DNA from: Thermoplasmata archaeon
Lineage (GTDB): Archaea; Thermoplasmatota; Thermoplasmata; Lutacidiplasmatales; UBA184
NCBI GenBank assembly: GCA_027306505.1
Contig: DAHUZP010000021.1
Coordinates: forward strand, 1-64,000
Direction of reading: 5' to 3'
DNA: 64,000 nt
Below the pieces are notes generated by a model that saw nothing but the letters and a program-made list of their open reading frames with translations, had not been told where the DNA came from and made no database searches. Shown piece by piece: positions 36,701 to 43,403 of the stretch. The translations under genes and the position numbers were made by a program. Within the stretch, counting starts at the first letter, position 1. Every line of letters begins with the position of its first letter.

Positions 36701-36855
36701 AGCACCATGAGCGCGACGACCCCGACGGCGAGCGAGGCGACCAGCCAGGAGGTGACCCGCCCGAGGTCCCGCCGGGAGGCCGAGGGGGAGGACCCCGACC
36801 AGGGTTCGACGCGAGTGGCGTGGGGTTCGCCTTGCTCTCCGGCAGGAACACGCAT
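33724..36855 (-). CDS. multi-domain cell-wall-hydrolase-like protein
   Basis: A 1043-residue exported protein: N-terminal span (35-58); lysozyme/transglycosylase-like domain (about 97-260) with AYQESSFNPAA (Glu 136); Gly linker; two LysM repeats (298-343 and 389-433, both with RSGDSLS-x-IASRAYG); Gly linker; a GH18-like domain (about 465-730) with YNVDFEPD (574-581, Glu 579 as possible acid); Gly linker; an amidase_6/NlpC-P60-like domain (about 745-925) with DCAHFVSSSL (Cys 806), QHVAMVVS (His 877) and DAHT (His 894); C-terminal span near 1000 and a basic tail. LysM binds GlcNAc polymers and the catalytic folds cut glycan or peptide bonds of peptidoglycan or chitin. ATG 36855 is chosen by the TATA box at 36894 and the signal segment. 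Confidence 0.82.
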   Translation of the reverse strand: MRVPAGEQGEPHATRVEPWSGSSPSASRRDLGRVTSWLVASLAVGVVALMVLPGTPIGLGVSGLGGATLQPVGQVALPRAAPAAVAPAATSSASCPNANEYGHPMTLSLQDVVDCALHAGFTGSLTITFVSMAYQESSFNPAAIEPVYYAEGILQEGTGGQYPPQGNPFPIGGYNPSTCSSYGGGSNWGPVYFNPTCSFQWAIDYYHANSYNFWGSYLSGAYCRWAPNGFGGTGWVTCSGYNQNQANLPWSTVCPNDVCSSSGGGGGGGGGGGSGNCNLYGPNVCHPLTTNPSQGNWYHIRSGDSLSGIASRAYGKSSLYTLIARVDHISNPNVIQSGYYLCIPHTNGNSCSSSGSGGSGGGGGSGNCNLYGPKQCTPLSSTPKQGDWYQIRSGDSLSAIASRAYGNSNLYTLIASKDGISNPNVISANWYLCIPYTSGKVCTGGSSGGGGGGGGGGGGGSSANTFMPWVCQFCAWSGSSSAFGKEYSGVTKDIPSISEESYYLSSGGSFTSRGYAGTSNDLTSWAKQHGSHMYPMVTSCNVPSLNYFLATQGLWQPFIDQAVTTARSDGYAGYNVDFEPDTSASCGGGSVNGADGGAYAQFMGQFASALHSHGMKLQGDFALWSPGFWNLGDMSRSSVDVWVLMDYTCSLSQFSSAASTSLRSISASHLGLALDPEYCAGASGELSDLQSEVQKTQSDGVHFLAYWALDDGPAAMPSGLWPTIASFLAGSGSGGGGGGGGGSGCTSGNYCASKAVGYANQYWDEAVSDGYFFWDSLCPAGPGYPAHLGSGHSLQGTCLMSHGVDCAHFVSSSLAAGGVSFSRDPYRYGGAITGDVNAQDLVNYLLGWGFATKVTGASQLAPGDVVGYYEGTGTVQHVAMVVSTGSGGPLVDAHTGSQRAVGWSMGSGMGPWVLVHMKSKLPFVVVASTSSANPSSAPSSPSAPSVGSSGAFSVAPSLAPTLGLVGPVGLGTIASGFVATGASMPLVLTPIASPMFVMELLLLVLGVGLFSRRYGLGSAEELPERSSMPRSGRAAGTSSSSRS

Positions 36856-36893
36856 GGTCAAGACATATCGCTCCTGGGAGATTAGGCCTGAGA

Positions 36894-36900
36894 GTATACA
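36894..36900 (-). promoter_or_regulatory. TATA box of the hydrolase-like gene
   Basis: TGTATAC on the minus strand. Its centre lies about 42 nt before ATG 36855, giving a predicted leader of about 16 nt. It is one of the few AT-rich patches in the region. Confidence 0.5.
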
Positions 36901-37207
36901 TACAGCCGAAGGCGCACTTCTTCGCCTCCTCACGGGTGGTCCCGACAGACGGTGGACGGGAGAGGGAGCGGAGGCGCTCCCCTCGACCGGAGCGGCCCCT
37001 GCCGCCCGAAGGTACCTCGGTCCGCAGGCGGAGAGGCGAGGGTGCCTGGGCGCACCGCGATGGGGGACCGACGGACGCGGCCATCCCCCCCCCTCCCCCA
37101 GGCCCTCATGGGAGGGTCCCCGCGGGGCGGCCCCCTGCTCACCTTGCACGGACCCGCGTGAGGGGGCCCCTGGCCGACGGGCCTTCGAGATTCGCCCCGG
37201 GGCCACA

Positions 37208-37215
37208 CTTATATG
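37208..37215 (+). promoter_or_regulatory. TATA box of pilus locus B, leaderless start
   Basis: CTTATATG is centred about 29 nt before the ATG at 37241, so transcription would start at or within a few bases of the start codon. No Shine-Dalgarno is present. This is the best plus-strand promoter in the window and should drive all ten genes of locus B. Confidence 0.65.
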
Positions 37216-37240
37216 AGACCCCCCCGTGGGGGGCTTTGGC

Positions 37241-37735
37241 ATGCGGAACCACCGCCTGGGGAGACGGGGGGTCGCGGGGTTCTTTGAGGAGATCCCGGCG
37301 GCCTCCGTGGCGATCATCTCGCTCCTCCTGTTCTTCAGTGGGATGCTGGTCGCGATCACGAACTACTCCGACCGCCAGCAGTCGAGCCAGTTCGCCCAGG
37401 AGGCCCAGACCTTCCTCGAAGGCCTGCTCGGCTACGCGAACCTGACCTATCTGGGCCAGTACGGTGTGTTCGACGTCTACTCGATGACGGCGCTCACGCT
37501 CAACGACCTCACCTACGATTTCCACCCCTCCTTCCAGTACAGCATCACCATCACCGACACCTCGCTCTACCCCGTCCACTACGACAAGACGCTCGCCACC
37601 GGCAACCTCCCCTCCGGCCCGAGCTCCCTCCAGAACGGCTACGTCAGCGACTCCACCTCGGTCGACCTGTGGGTCTTCAACTTCCCTGACACCGAGTACC
37701 ACGCGGCCACGCTCACGGTGGTGATCTGGTCGTGA
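37241..37735 (+). CDS. pilin-like protein 1, first gene of locus B
   Basis: A 164-residue protein. The leader MRNHRLGRRG is followed by VAGFFEEIPAASVAIISLLL, the pilin helix with the same FxEE motif as copy A. The exterior shares FLEGLLGYANLTYLGQYGVF and FHPSFQY with copy A. ATG 37241 is preferred over a GTG at 37226 because the TATA spacing fits a leaderless mRNA and the leader length matches copy A. Confidence 0.82.
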   Translation: MRNHRLGRRGVAGFFEEIPAASVAIISLLLFFSGMLVAITNYSDRQQSSQFAQEAQTFLEGLLGYANLTYLGQYGVFDVYSMTALTLNDLTYDFHPSFQYSITITDTSLYPVHYDKTLATGNLPSGPSSLQNGYVSDSTSVDLWVFNFPDTEYHAATLTVVIWS

Positions 37736-38424
37736 GGTCTAGGAACGGGGCCCGGGGGGCGCTCCACGCCCCGAGAGCGGCCCGCCGCCTCCGGGGCCAA
37801 CGCGCCGAGGTCGCGGTCTTCGACATCGTCCTCTTCGTTCCGCTCCTGCTGGTGGGACTGCTCTTCCTCAACTCGATCGTGACCCTCCCCACGTCGACCG
37901 TCGCGGAGAACGTCAACTCCTCGAGGTACGCGGCGGAGGGGATGGCGACGACCCTCCAGGCGACCGTGCCCCACGCGAGGACCTACCTGTGGGAGCCCCC
38001 GTGGTGGGGATGCCCGTTCGGCTGCTGGGTCCGGGCGAACGTGGAGGACTGGACCGTCTACGACCTGGTCCTCTGGGACGTCTACTTGGTGAGCTGCGGG
38101 GTCTCGACCCAGGCCCAGCTCGACAACCGCCCCTGGATGGGCTACTACATCGCGCTCACGGCGGCCGAGGTCGCCCAGGGTGCGCTCGCGCCGACCCCGC
38201 CGACGACCTACGCCAACTACTACTTCGAGTTCAACGGCACCGCGAACGGGTTCGCCGGACCTGGGTGCTACGGTCCGGTGACGCCGGTGCGCGATTACGA
38301 CTCGAACCTAGCTTCTTATCCTGCCTCACCTAGCACGCAGCTGTACACCTGGTCCACGGTCCTCCAGCCCGATCAACCGGGCGAGGGGCCGGTCATGGTC
38401 CAGTTGGGGTTGTGGGGGCCGTAG
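37732..38424 (+). CDS. pilin-like protein 2, locus B
   Basis: A 230-residue protein that starts with GTG in a GTGA overlap with the pilin-like 1 stop. The basic leader ends in RLRGQRAEVAVF, followed by DIVLFVPLLLVGLLFLN, the hydrophobic helix. The exterior has Cys and Trp clusters (PPWWGCPFGCW) absent from copy A and ends in LWGP as copy A does. It is probably a minor pilin whose exposed part has diverged between the two machines. Confidence 0.78.
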   Translation: MRSRNGARGALHAPRAARRLRGQRAEVAVFDIVLFVPLLLVGLLFLNSIVTLPTSTVAENVNSSRYAAEGMATTLQATVPHARTYLWEPPWWGCPFGCWVRANVEDWTVYDLVLWDVYLVSCGVSTQAQLDNRPWMGYYIALTAAEVAQGALAPTPPTTYANYYFEFNGTANGFAGPGCYGPVTPVRDYDSNLASYPASPSTQLYTWSTVLQPDQPGEGPVMVQLGLWGP

Positions 38425-38447
38425 ACGTGAGAGGAGCAGAGGTTCCG

Positions 38448-40334
38448 ATGAGATCGTGGGGTCCTGTGAAGAAGGTCGGCGCGCGGCGAACGGCGGGCAT
38501 CGCAGGGTTGGGGGGGCTCGTGCTCCTTGGAGCCTTGGTGCTCCTCTCCTCCTTCGCTCCGATGGTCCTGGGTCTGACCTCCCCCACGAGCAGCGCGTCC
38601 CTCCTCTCTCAGGCGACCTCCCCCACCCCTCGGTCTGCGTGCTCGAACTGCACGTGGACCAACTACACCACCAACCCGGCCGACGTGGTGCTGGTCGCCT
38701 CCTCCCCCAACGGCGCCTACGTCGCGGCTGCGACGAACGACCGACGGGTGTTCGTCTTCTCGACGAACCCCTCGCTCCCCGCCCCCCTGGGCACCTACAC
38801 GCTGCCCACCGGCGCGGGCGCGACGACCCTCGCCCTCTCCGACACCTCGGCGACGGGCTCCCCGCTCGTCCTGGTGGGCTGGGCGGGCCCGGGCGCGGGC
38901 TCGACCGGCCTCTCGGCCTGGAACATCACCACCTCGGGGGTCTTCACAGGCTCCCCGGCCTGGAGCCTCAACGCGGGGAGCTTCGTGCTCCCCCACAGCT
39001 CTCTCGCCTGGATCCGTCAGGCCGTGATCTCGGACGACGGCAGCGTGGTCATGGTGATGACCGGGTTCAGCTTCTCCGGTAGCTCCGGCACCAACATCAG
39101 CTACTTCGCCCACGGCCAGACGAGCTGCGGGACCTCTTCGCCGCTCCAGTACTGCTGGGGGATGAACTTCTCCACCGATCGGCCCGTCTCGCTCTCCATG
39201 AGCGTCGACGGCACGAGGGCCGTGGCCGCCGTCCAGGGCAGCCTGCCGGAGCTCCTCATCTTCGACGCCTTCGGTCAGACCGGCATCTGGACCGCTCCGG
39301 CGGGCGGGGAGATGTACACCGGGGCGATCTCCGGCAACGGGCTCATGATGTACATGTCCACCTCGGCGGACTTCTACATCGGCAACGCGAACACGGGGAA
39401 CACGAACAAGACCATCCCCACGAGCGCGCTCAACACCCCGACGCAGATCTCGCCCTCCTTCGACGGGACGACCTTCCTGGTCAGCAGCCAGATCCCCTCG
39501 CAGGCGAGCTACTACCGCTGGTCGACCGGGACGAACTGGAGCTCCCTATGGACGCTCTCGTTCCCGGCCGCGACCCCGATCGACAACGCTACCCTCTCGC
39601 TCTACGACCCCTCCTACTTCGTGATCAGCTCGGTGTCCACCGCCCAGATGTTCTACTACTACCCCGGGATGCCGGAGAGCACCAGCTCAGCCTATCGCAC
39701 CATCTCCACGGTGGGGCCCCTGCGCGACCTCGCGGTCTCCTCCCACCGCGGGACCCTGGTCATGGGCAGCGGGTACATCACGGGCGGCAAGGACGAGTTC
39801 ACGCTCGTCACGGACGGCGGGATCCCGACGCCCGCGGCGCCCATCGTGGTGATGCAGGCGGTCTCGCCCTCCCCGGGGGACACCTCCGCCTCGCTCCAGA
39901 TCTCCTGGACCAACCCCGGGAACGTCCCGATCACCGGCACGATCGTCGCCTTCGAGCTCACCCCCGGTCAGTCGACCTCCGGGAGCCTCCCCGCGACCAA
40001 GAGCTTCGTCGGGACCGGGTCCTCGCCCCTCACCGTGAGCGGGTTCAGCTTCGGCACCAACTACACGGTCACGATCACGGTGCAGGCCTTCGGGGGCGCT
40101 TCCAGCGCGACCTCGACCCCGGTCGCCCGCTCGACCGACAACGCCCCCGCGGTGGTGGACCCCTTCCTGGGTCCGGAGATCGCGGCGGCGGTGCTCCTGG
40201 TCGTGGGCCTCCTCGCCTTCGTCCTGTTCCGCCGGCGCGGGACCGTGCCCAAGGAGCTCCAGGGCGCGGGCGCTCCGCCCTCCAACTACCCCTCCGGCCC
40301 CACGCCTCCCCAGGGAGGTGGAGCGGGCCGCTGA
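38448..40334 (+). CDS. beta-propeller/FnIII surface protein with C-terminal anchor, locus B
   Basis: A 628-residue protein: signal segment (LGGLVLLGALVLLSSF), propeller-like blades (SSPNGAYVAAATNDRRVFVF, closely matching copy A), a CSNC motif near the mature N-terminus, a fibronectin type III-like domain at about 475-560 (TVSGFSFGTNYTVTITV), then a span (AAAVLLVVGLLAFVLF) and a basic tail. ATG 38448 has GAGGT 5 nt before it and lies 23 nt after pilin-like 2. It is the positional and sequence counterpart of 19468-21414. Likely an exterior scaffold. Confidence 0.8.
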   Translation: MRSWGPVKKVGARRTAGIAGLGGLVLLGALVLLSSFAPMVLGLTSPTSSASLLSQATSPTPRSACSNCTWTNYTTNPADVVLVASSPNGAYVAAATNDRRVFVFSTNPSLPAPLGTYTLPTGAGATTLALSDTSATGSPLVLVGWAGPGAGSTGLSAWNITTSGVFTGSPAWSLNAGSFVLPHSSLAWIRQAVISDDGSVVMVMTGFSFSGSSGTNISYFAHGQTSCGTSSPLQYCWGMNFSTDRPVSLSMSVDGTRAVAAVQGSLPELLIFDAFGQTGIWTAPAGGEMYTGAISGNGLMMYMSTSADFYIGNANTGNTNKTIPTSALNTPTQISPSFDGTTFLVSSQIPSQASYYRWSTGTNWSSLWTLSFPAATPIDNATLSLYDPSYFVISSVSTAQMFYYYPGMPESTSSAYRTISTVGPLRDLAVSSHRGTLVMGSGYITGGKDEFTLVTDGGIPTPAAPIVVMQAVSPSPGDTSASLQISWTNPGNVPITGTIVAFELTPGQSTSGSLPATKSFVGTGSSPLTVSGFSFGTNYTVTITVQAFGGASSATSTPVARSTDNAPAVVDPFLGPEIAAAVLLVVGLLAFVLFRRRGTVPKELQGAGAPPSNYPSGPTPPQGGGAGR

Positions 40335-40385
40335 GCGCCTCGACCAGCCGGATGAGATCGCACCGAAGGAGCCTCCTATAGGACC

Positions 40386-41234
40386 ATGATACCGCCCCGA
40401 GTCGCCGCACAGGTCGCGAACCCCCTGACCAACCTGCCCGAGTACGAGTACGAGCTCAGGACCGAAGGTCGGGCGCTCAACCTTGTCGTCCGGTGCCCGG
40501 CCTGCCAGGGCCCCGAGGGGATCCTGAACCCCCAGTGCCTCGCGGTGGTGCTCCGGATCCTCTCCACCGAGTCCTTCGCCGACCTCGTGACCTTCACCGG
40601 CATCACCCAGCGGCAGTACGGCGGCCAGGCGGTGGAACTGCTGAAGCGCCTGGTCAGCTTCTCGAAGCTCCTGGACCAGCTCTCCGGCCGGCAGCCGCTC
40701 CCCTACAGCGGCGGGGTCGTCTTCCCCGACGGACAGGTGGACGAGGTCATCGCGGACCTGGAGAAGGTCGCCTCGACCCCCGGGGCGCTCCCGGGGCCGC
40801 TCCTCACCGTCGAAGGGAACCCGCAGAACCTGACGCCGCCCGTCGCGGCCGAGCTCGCTCGGAACGCGCGCGCTCAGCGGGCGAACATCCAGCGCCACCT
40901 GCGCCGGCTCGACTGCGCGCACTGCGCCTACAGCCCACGCAACCTCTTCCCGAACCTCAAGAACCTGCTCCTGACCGACCTTCGGGCCTTCGCGCTCGAC
41001 CTGCGGCAGAGGGCCCAGGTGCTGGCCCAGGGTCCCCCGGACGAGGGCTGCAGCCGCTGCCTCGGCTTCACCTTGTCCGACCTCGAGTACCTCGCGGACC
41101 AGCTCGTGGAGCTCGATGGCTTCGTCCGAAGCCGCGGCGCGGGAGAGACCGGCGGTCCCGGGGCGAACCTGGGACGCGGCCCGGCGAACCCCCCGGCCCA
41201 GCCCGCCCACGCCGCCGCGGGGGGGAGCCACTAG
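40386..41234 (+). CDS. seven-cysteine pilus-locus protein, locus B
   Basis: A 282-residue cytosolic protein, the short form of 18186-19340 without the long acidic/Pro-rich middle. The cysteines are at 37, 40, 51 (RCPAC-x10-C), 177, 180 (DCAHC followed by AYSPRNLFPNL) and 222, 225 (GCSRCLGFTLSDLE). QRQYGGQAVELLKRLV matches the helix in copy A. Its TAG stop is immediately followed by the ATPase ATG, so both products should be made in step. I infer a metal-binding partner of the ATPase and do not recognise a named family. Confidence 0.78.
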   Translation: MIPPRVAAQVANPLTNLPEYEYELRTEGRALNLVVRCPACQGPEGILNPQCLAVVLRILSTESFADLVTFTGITQRQYGGQAVELLKRLVSFSKLLDQLSGRQPLPYSGGVVFPDGQVDEVIADLEKVASTPGALPGPLLTVEGNPQNLTPPVAAELARNARAQRANIQRHLRRLDCAHCAYSPRNLFPNLKNLLLTDLRAFALDLRQRAQVLAQGPPDEGCSRCLGFTLSDLEYLADQLVELDGFVRSRGAGETGGPGANLGRGPANPPAQPAHAAAGGSH

Positions 41235-43403
41235 ATGGTCGCTCAGAGCGCGACCACCTCCATCGGCACGTGCACCAACTGCGGCGCTCCGCTCTCCGGC
41301 AAGACCCGGTTCTGCGGCAGCTGCGGCACCCCCATCCCGGTGGGCCGCCCCTCCTCGGGCCGCCCGGGCGCCTCCGCCTCGCCCGCCCCCGCCGCCGCCC
41401 GCAAGAGCATCGACGAGATCGCCCCCATGCCTCCCCCCGCGGTCGCTCCTCCCCCCTCCCCCGCGCCGTCGCTCCCGCGCAGCGCCCCGCCCCCCCGGGC
41501 GGCCCCGCACCCGCGTGACACGATCGCACCGACCCCGCCCCCTCCCGCCGCGGCCTACCGCCCGGCGACCGCGCCCTCGCTCTCGCAACGCTACCGGCGC
41601 CCGATGAGCCCCGAGCTCGGCCCGAGCGCGATCGGCAAGGTGCTCCACTCCATGGACCGCCTGCCCGTGGACGACATGGTCCGCGGCGCGGGGCGTATCC
41701 TAGGACGCGGGATGCTGACGCGGCCTGGGTTCTCCGGCTGCTGGGTCACCCCGGCGGTCCCCGAGAACGGCGAGCTCCTCTTCCAGTACCCGCTCGGCCG
41801 AAGCCGCGTGCTCCTCTACCGGATCCCGAACGAGGTCGACATCCTCTACCACCTGGACCTCGCGGACTACCGGGTGCCGCCCCAGTACGTGCAGCTCATC
41901 GAGTGGACGCGCGAGGAATTGGTCCACTGGTACCCGAAGCAGTTCAAGCTCACGTTCCTGGGACAGACGCGCCAGTACGTCCAGGACCTCTCCGAGCGCC
42001 TGATGCACCGGATCGCGAAGGAGCGCGGGATCTCCCTGGGTCCCACCACCGCCGCCTCCTCGGCGCGCCTCAAGGAGCTCTCCGAGATCCTCGCCCGCCA
42101 TGTGGCGGGGTTGGGCGTCATCGAGCTCCTGCTCGAGGACCCGCACATCCAGGATGTCTACGTGGACGCCCCGGCCTCCGAGAACCGCGTGCACCTGCGG
42201 GTCGCGGGCTTTCCCGATGAGCGCGTGGGCGACAAGGCCCTCACCAACATCATCGTGACCGACGAGGAGACGGAGGCCATCCTCTCCCGGTTCCGGATCG
42301 AGAGCGGGCGGCCGTTCTCGGAAGCGATGCCCGTCCTGGAGACGGACCTCAAGGAGTACAACACCCGTGCGTCCGTGATCGGCCGGCCGCTCTCCCCCGA
42401 CGGGATCGCGATCGCGCTACGGCGGCACGCGACGGACCCGTGGACGCTCCTCAAGTTCCTCTATTTCCGCTCGCTCTCCCCCTTCTCGGCGGGACTGCTC
42501 TCCTTCCTGGTGGACGGACGCAGTTCGATCCTTGTCTCGGGGGCGCGCAGCGCGGGGAAGACCTCGCTCGTCGCGGCGCTCATGCTCGAGTTCCCCAAGA
42601 CCCAACGCATCCTTACCATCGAGGACACGCTCGAGCTGCCGAGCCTCGAGATGCGTCAGCTGGGCTACAAGGTCCAGACCATCTTCGTCCGGAGCGCCCT
42701 GGGCGGGCAGGCCGGGGAGATGACCACCGACGACGCCCTCAAGGTCTCGCTGCGTCTGGGCGAGAGCGCGATCGTGCTCGGGGAGGTGCGTGGCCAGGAG
42801 GCCCGTACCCTCTATGAGGCGATGCGCGCAGGGACGGCCGGCAGCGCGGTGCTGGGGACCATCCACGGCAACAGCGCCCACGCGGTGTACGAGCGGGTCG
42901 TCCACGACCTCGGGATCTCCCCCACCTCCTTCAACGCGACGGACATCGTGGTCATCGCGGGGCTCACGAGCCCTGGCGGCTCGGTGCGCACCCAGCACCG
43001 GCGGCTGCTCCAGCTGAGCGAGCTCGACAAGAACGCCCCGGACCCGGGGACCTTCGAGGACCTGCTCAACTACGACGAGGCGAACGACGCGCTCCTCGAG
43101 TCCCCGCGCGTCGCGCAGGGTTCGCTCCGGATCTCCACCATCGCCGAAGCGTGGGGCATGACCTACCCTGAGGCGATCGAGAACATCCGGGTGCGCGGCG
43201 CCTACAAGGAGCACATCGTGAAGTACGCGGAAGCGACCGGGCGCTTGGACCTATTGACCGCCCCGTGGGTCGGCGCGACGAACGCCGCCTTCTGGGAGAT
43301 CATGGAGCGCTACAAGGACCAGGTCCACGACCACACCCTGTCCTACGACACGGTCCTTCAGGAGTGGAAGGACTGGTTCGCGAAGACCGTGCGTTATGGC
43401 TGA
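41235..43403 (+). CDS. secretion/pilus ATPase with N-terminal zinc ribbon, locus B
   Basis: A 722-residue TadA/FlaI-type ATPase. The zinc ribbon CTNC-x10-CGSC is at 13-30, a Pro-rich linker reaches about 125, and the core follows with Walker A ARSAGKTS (Lys about 442), IEDTLELP, Walker B VLGEVRG (Glu about 517) and His box TIHGNS (His about 544). Long stretches are identical to copy A, e.g. DVYVDAPASENRVHLRV against DLYVDAPASENRVHLRV. The start abuts the previous stop. The last 8 nt overlap the platform gene. Confidence 0.92.
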   Translation: MVAQSATTSIGTCTNCGAPLSGKTRFCGSCGTPIPVGRPSSGRPGASASPAPAAARKSIDEIAPMPPPAVAPPPSPAPSLPRSAPPPRAAPHPRDTIAPTPPPPAAAYRPATAPSLSQRYRRPMSPELGPSAIGKVLHSMDRLPVDDMVRGAGRILGRGMLTRPGFSGCWVTPAVPENGELLFQYPLGRSRVLLYRIPNEVDILYHLDLADYRVPPQYVQLIEWTREELVHWYPKQFKLTFLGQTRQYVQDLSERLMHRIAKERGISLGPTTAASSARLKELSEILARHVAGLGVIELLLEDPHIQDVYVDAPASENRVHLRVAGFPDERVGDKALTNIIVTDEETEAILSRFRIESGRPFSEAMPVLETDLKEYNTRASVIGRPLSPDGIAIALRRHATDPWTLLKFLYFRSLSPFSAGLLSFLVDGRSSILVSGARSAGKTSLVAALMLEFPKTQRILTIEDTLELPSLEMRQLGYKVQTIFVRSALGGQAGEMTTDDALKVSLRLGESAIVLGEVRGQEARTLYEAMRAGTAGSAVLGTIHGNSAHAVYERVVHDLGISPTSFNATDIVVIAGLTSPGGSVRTQHRRLLQLSELDKNAPDPGTFEDLLNYDEANDALLESPRVAQGSLRISTIAEAWGMTYPEAIENIRVRGAYKEHIVKYAEATGRLDLLTAPWVGATNAAFWEIMERYKDQVHDHTLSYDTVLQEWKDWFAKTVRYG

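Larger units (their letters stand above)
36856..37240. other. 385-bp divergent promoter region
   Basis: It separates the leftward hydrolase-like gene from the rightward pilus locus B. It holds one TATA box for each side (36894-36900 minus, 37208-37215 plus) and no supported gene. The inner part (about 36910-37200) is C/G-rich, and I saw no repeat or RNA fold that I would defend. Confidence 0.55.

Noticed and set aside
36856-37359. N-terminal extension of the hydrolase-like frame by 168 codons
   Set aside because: It would run across the TATA boxes of both divergent genes and place low-complexity sequence before the signal segment.
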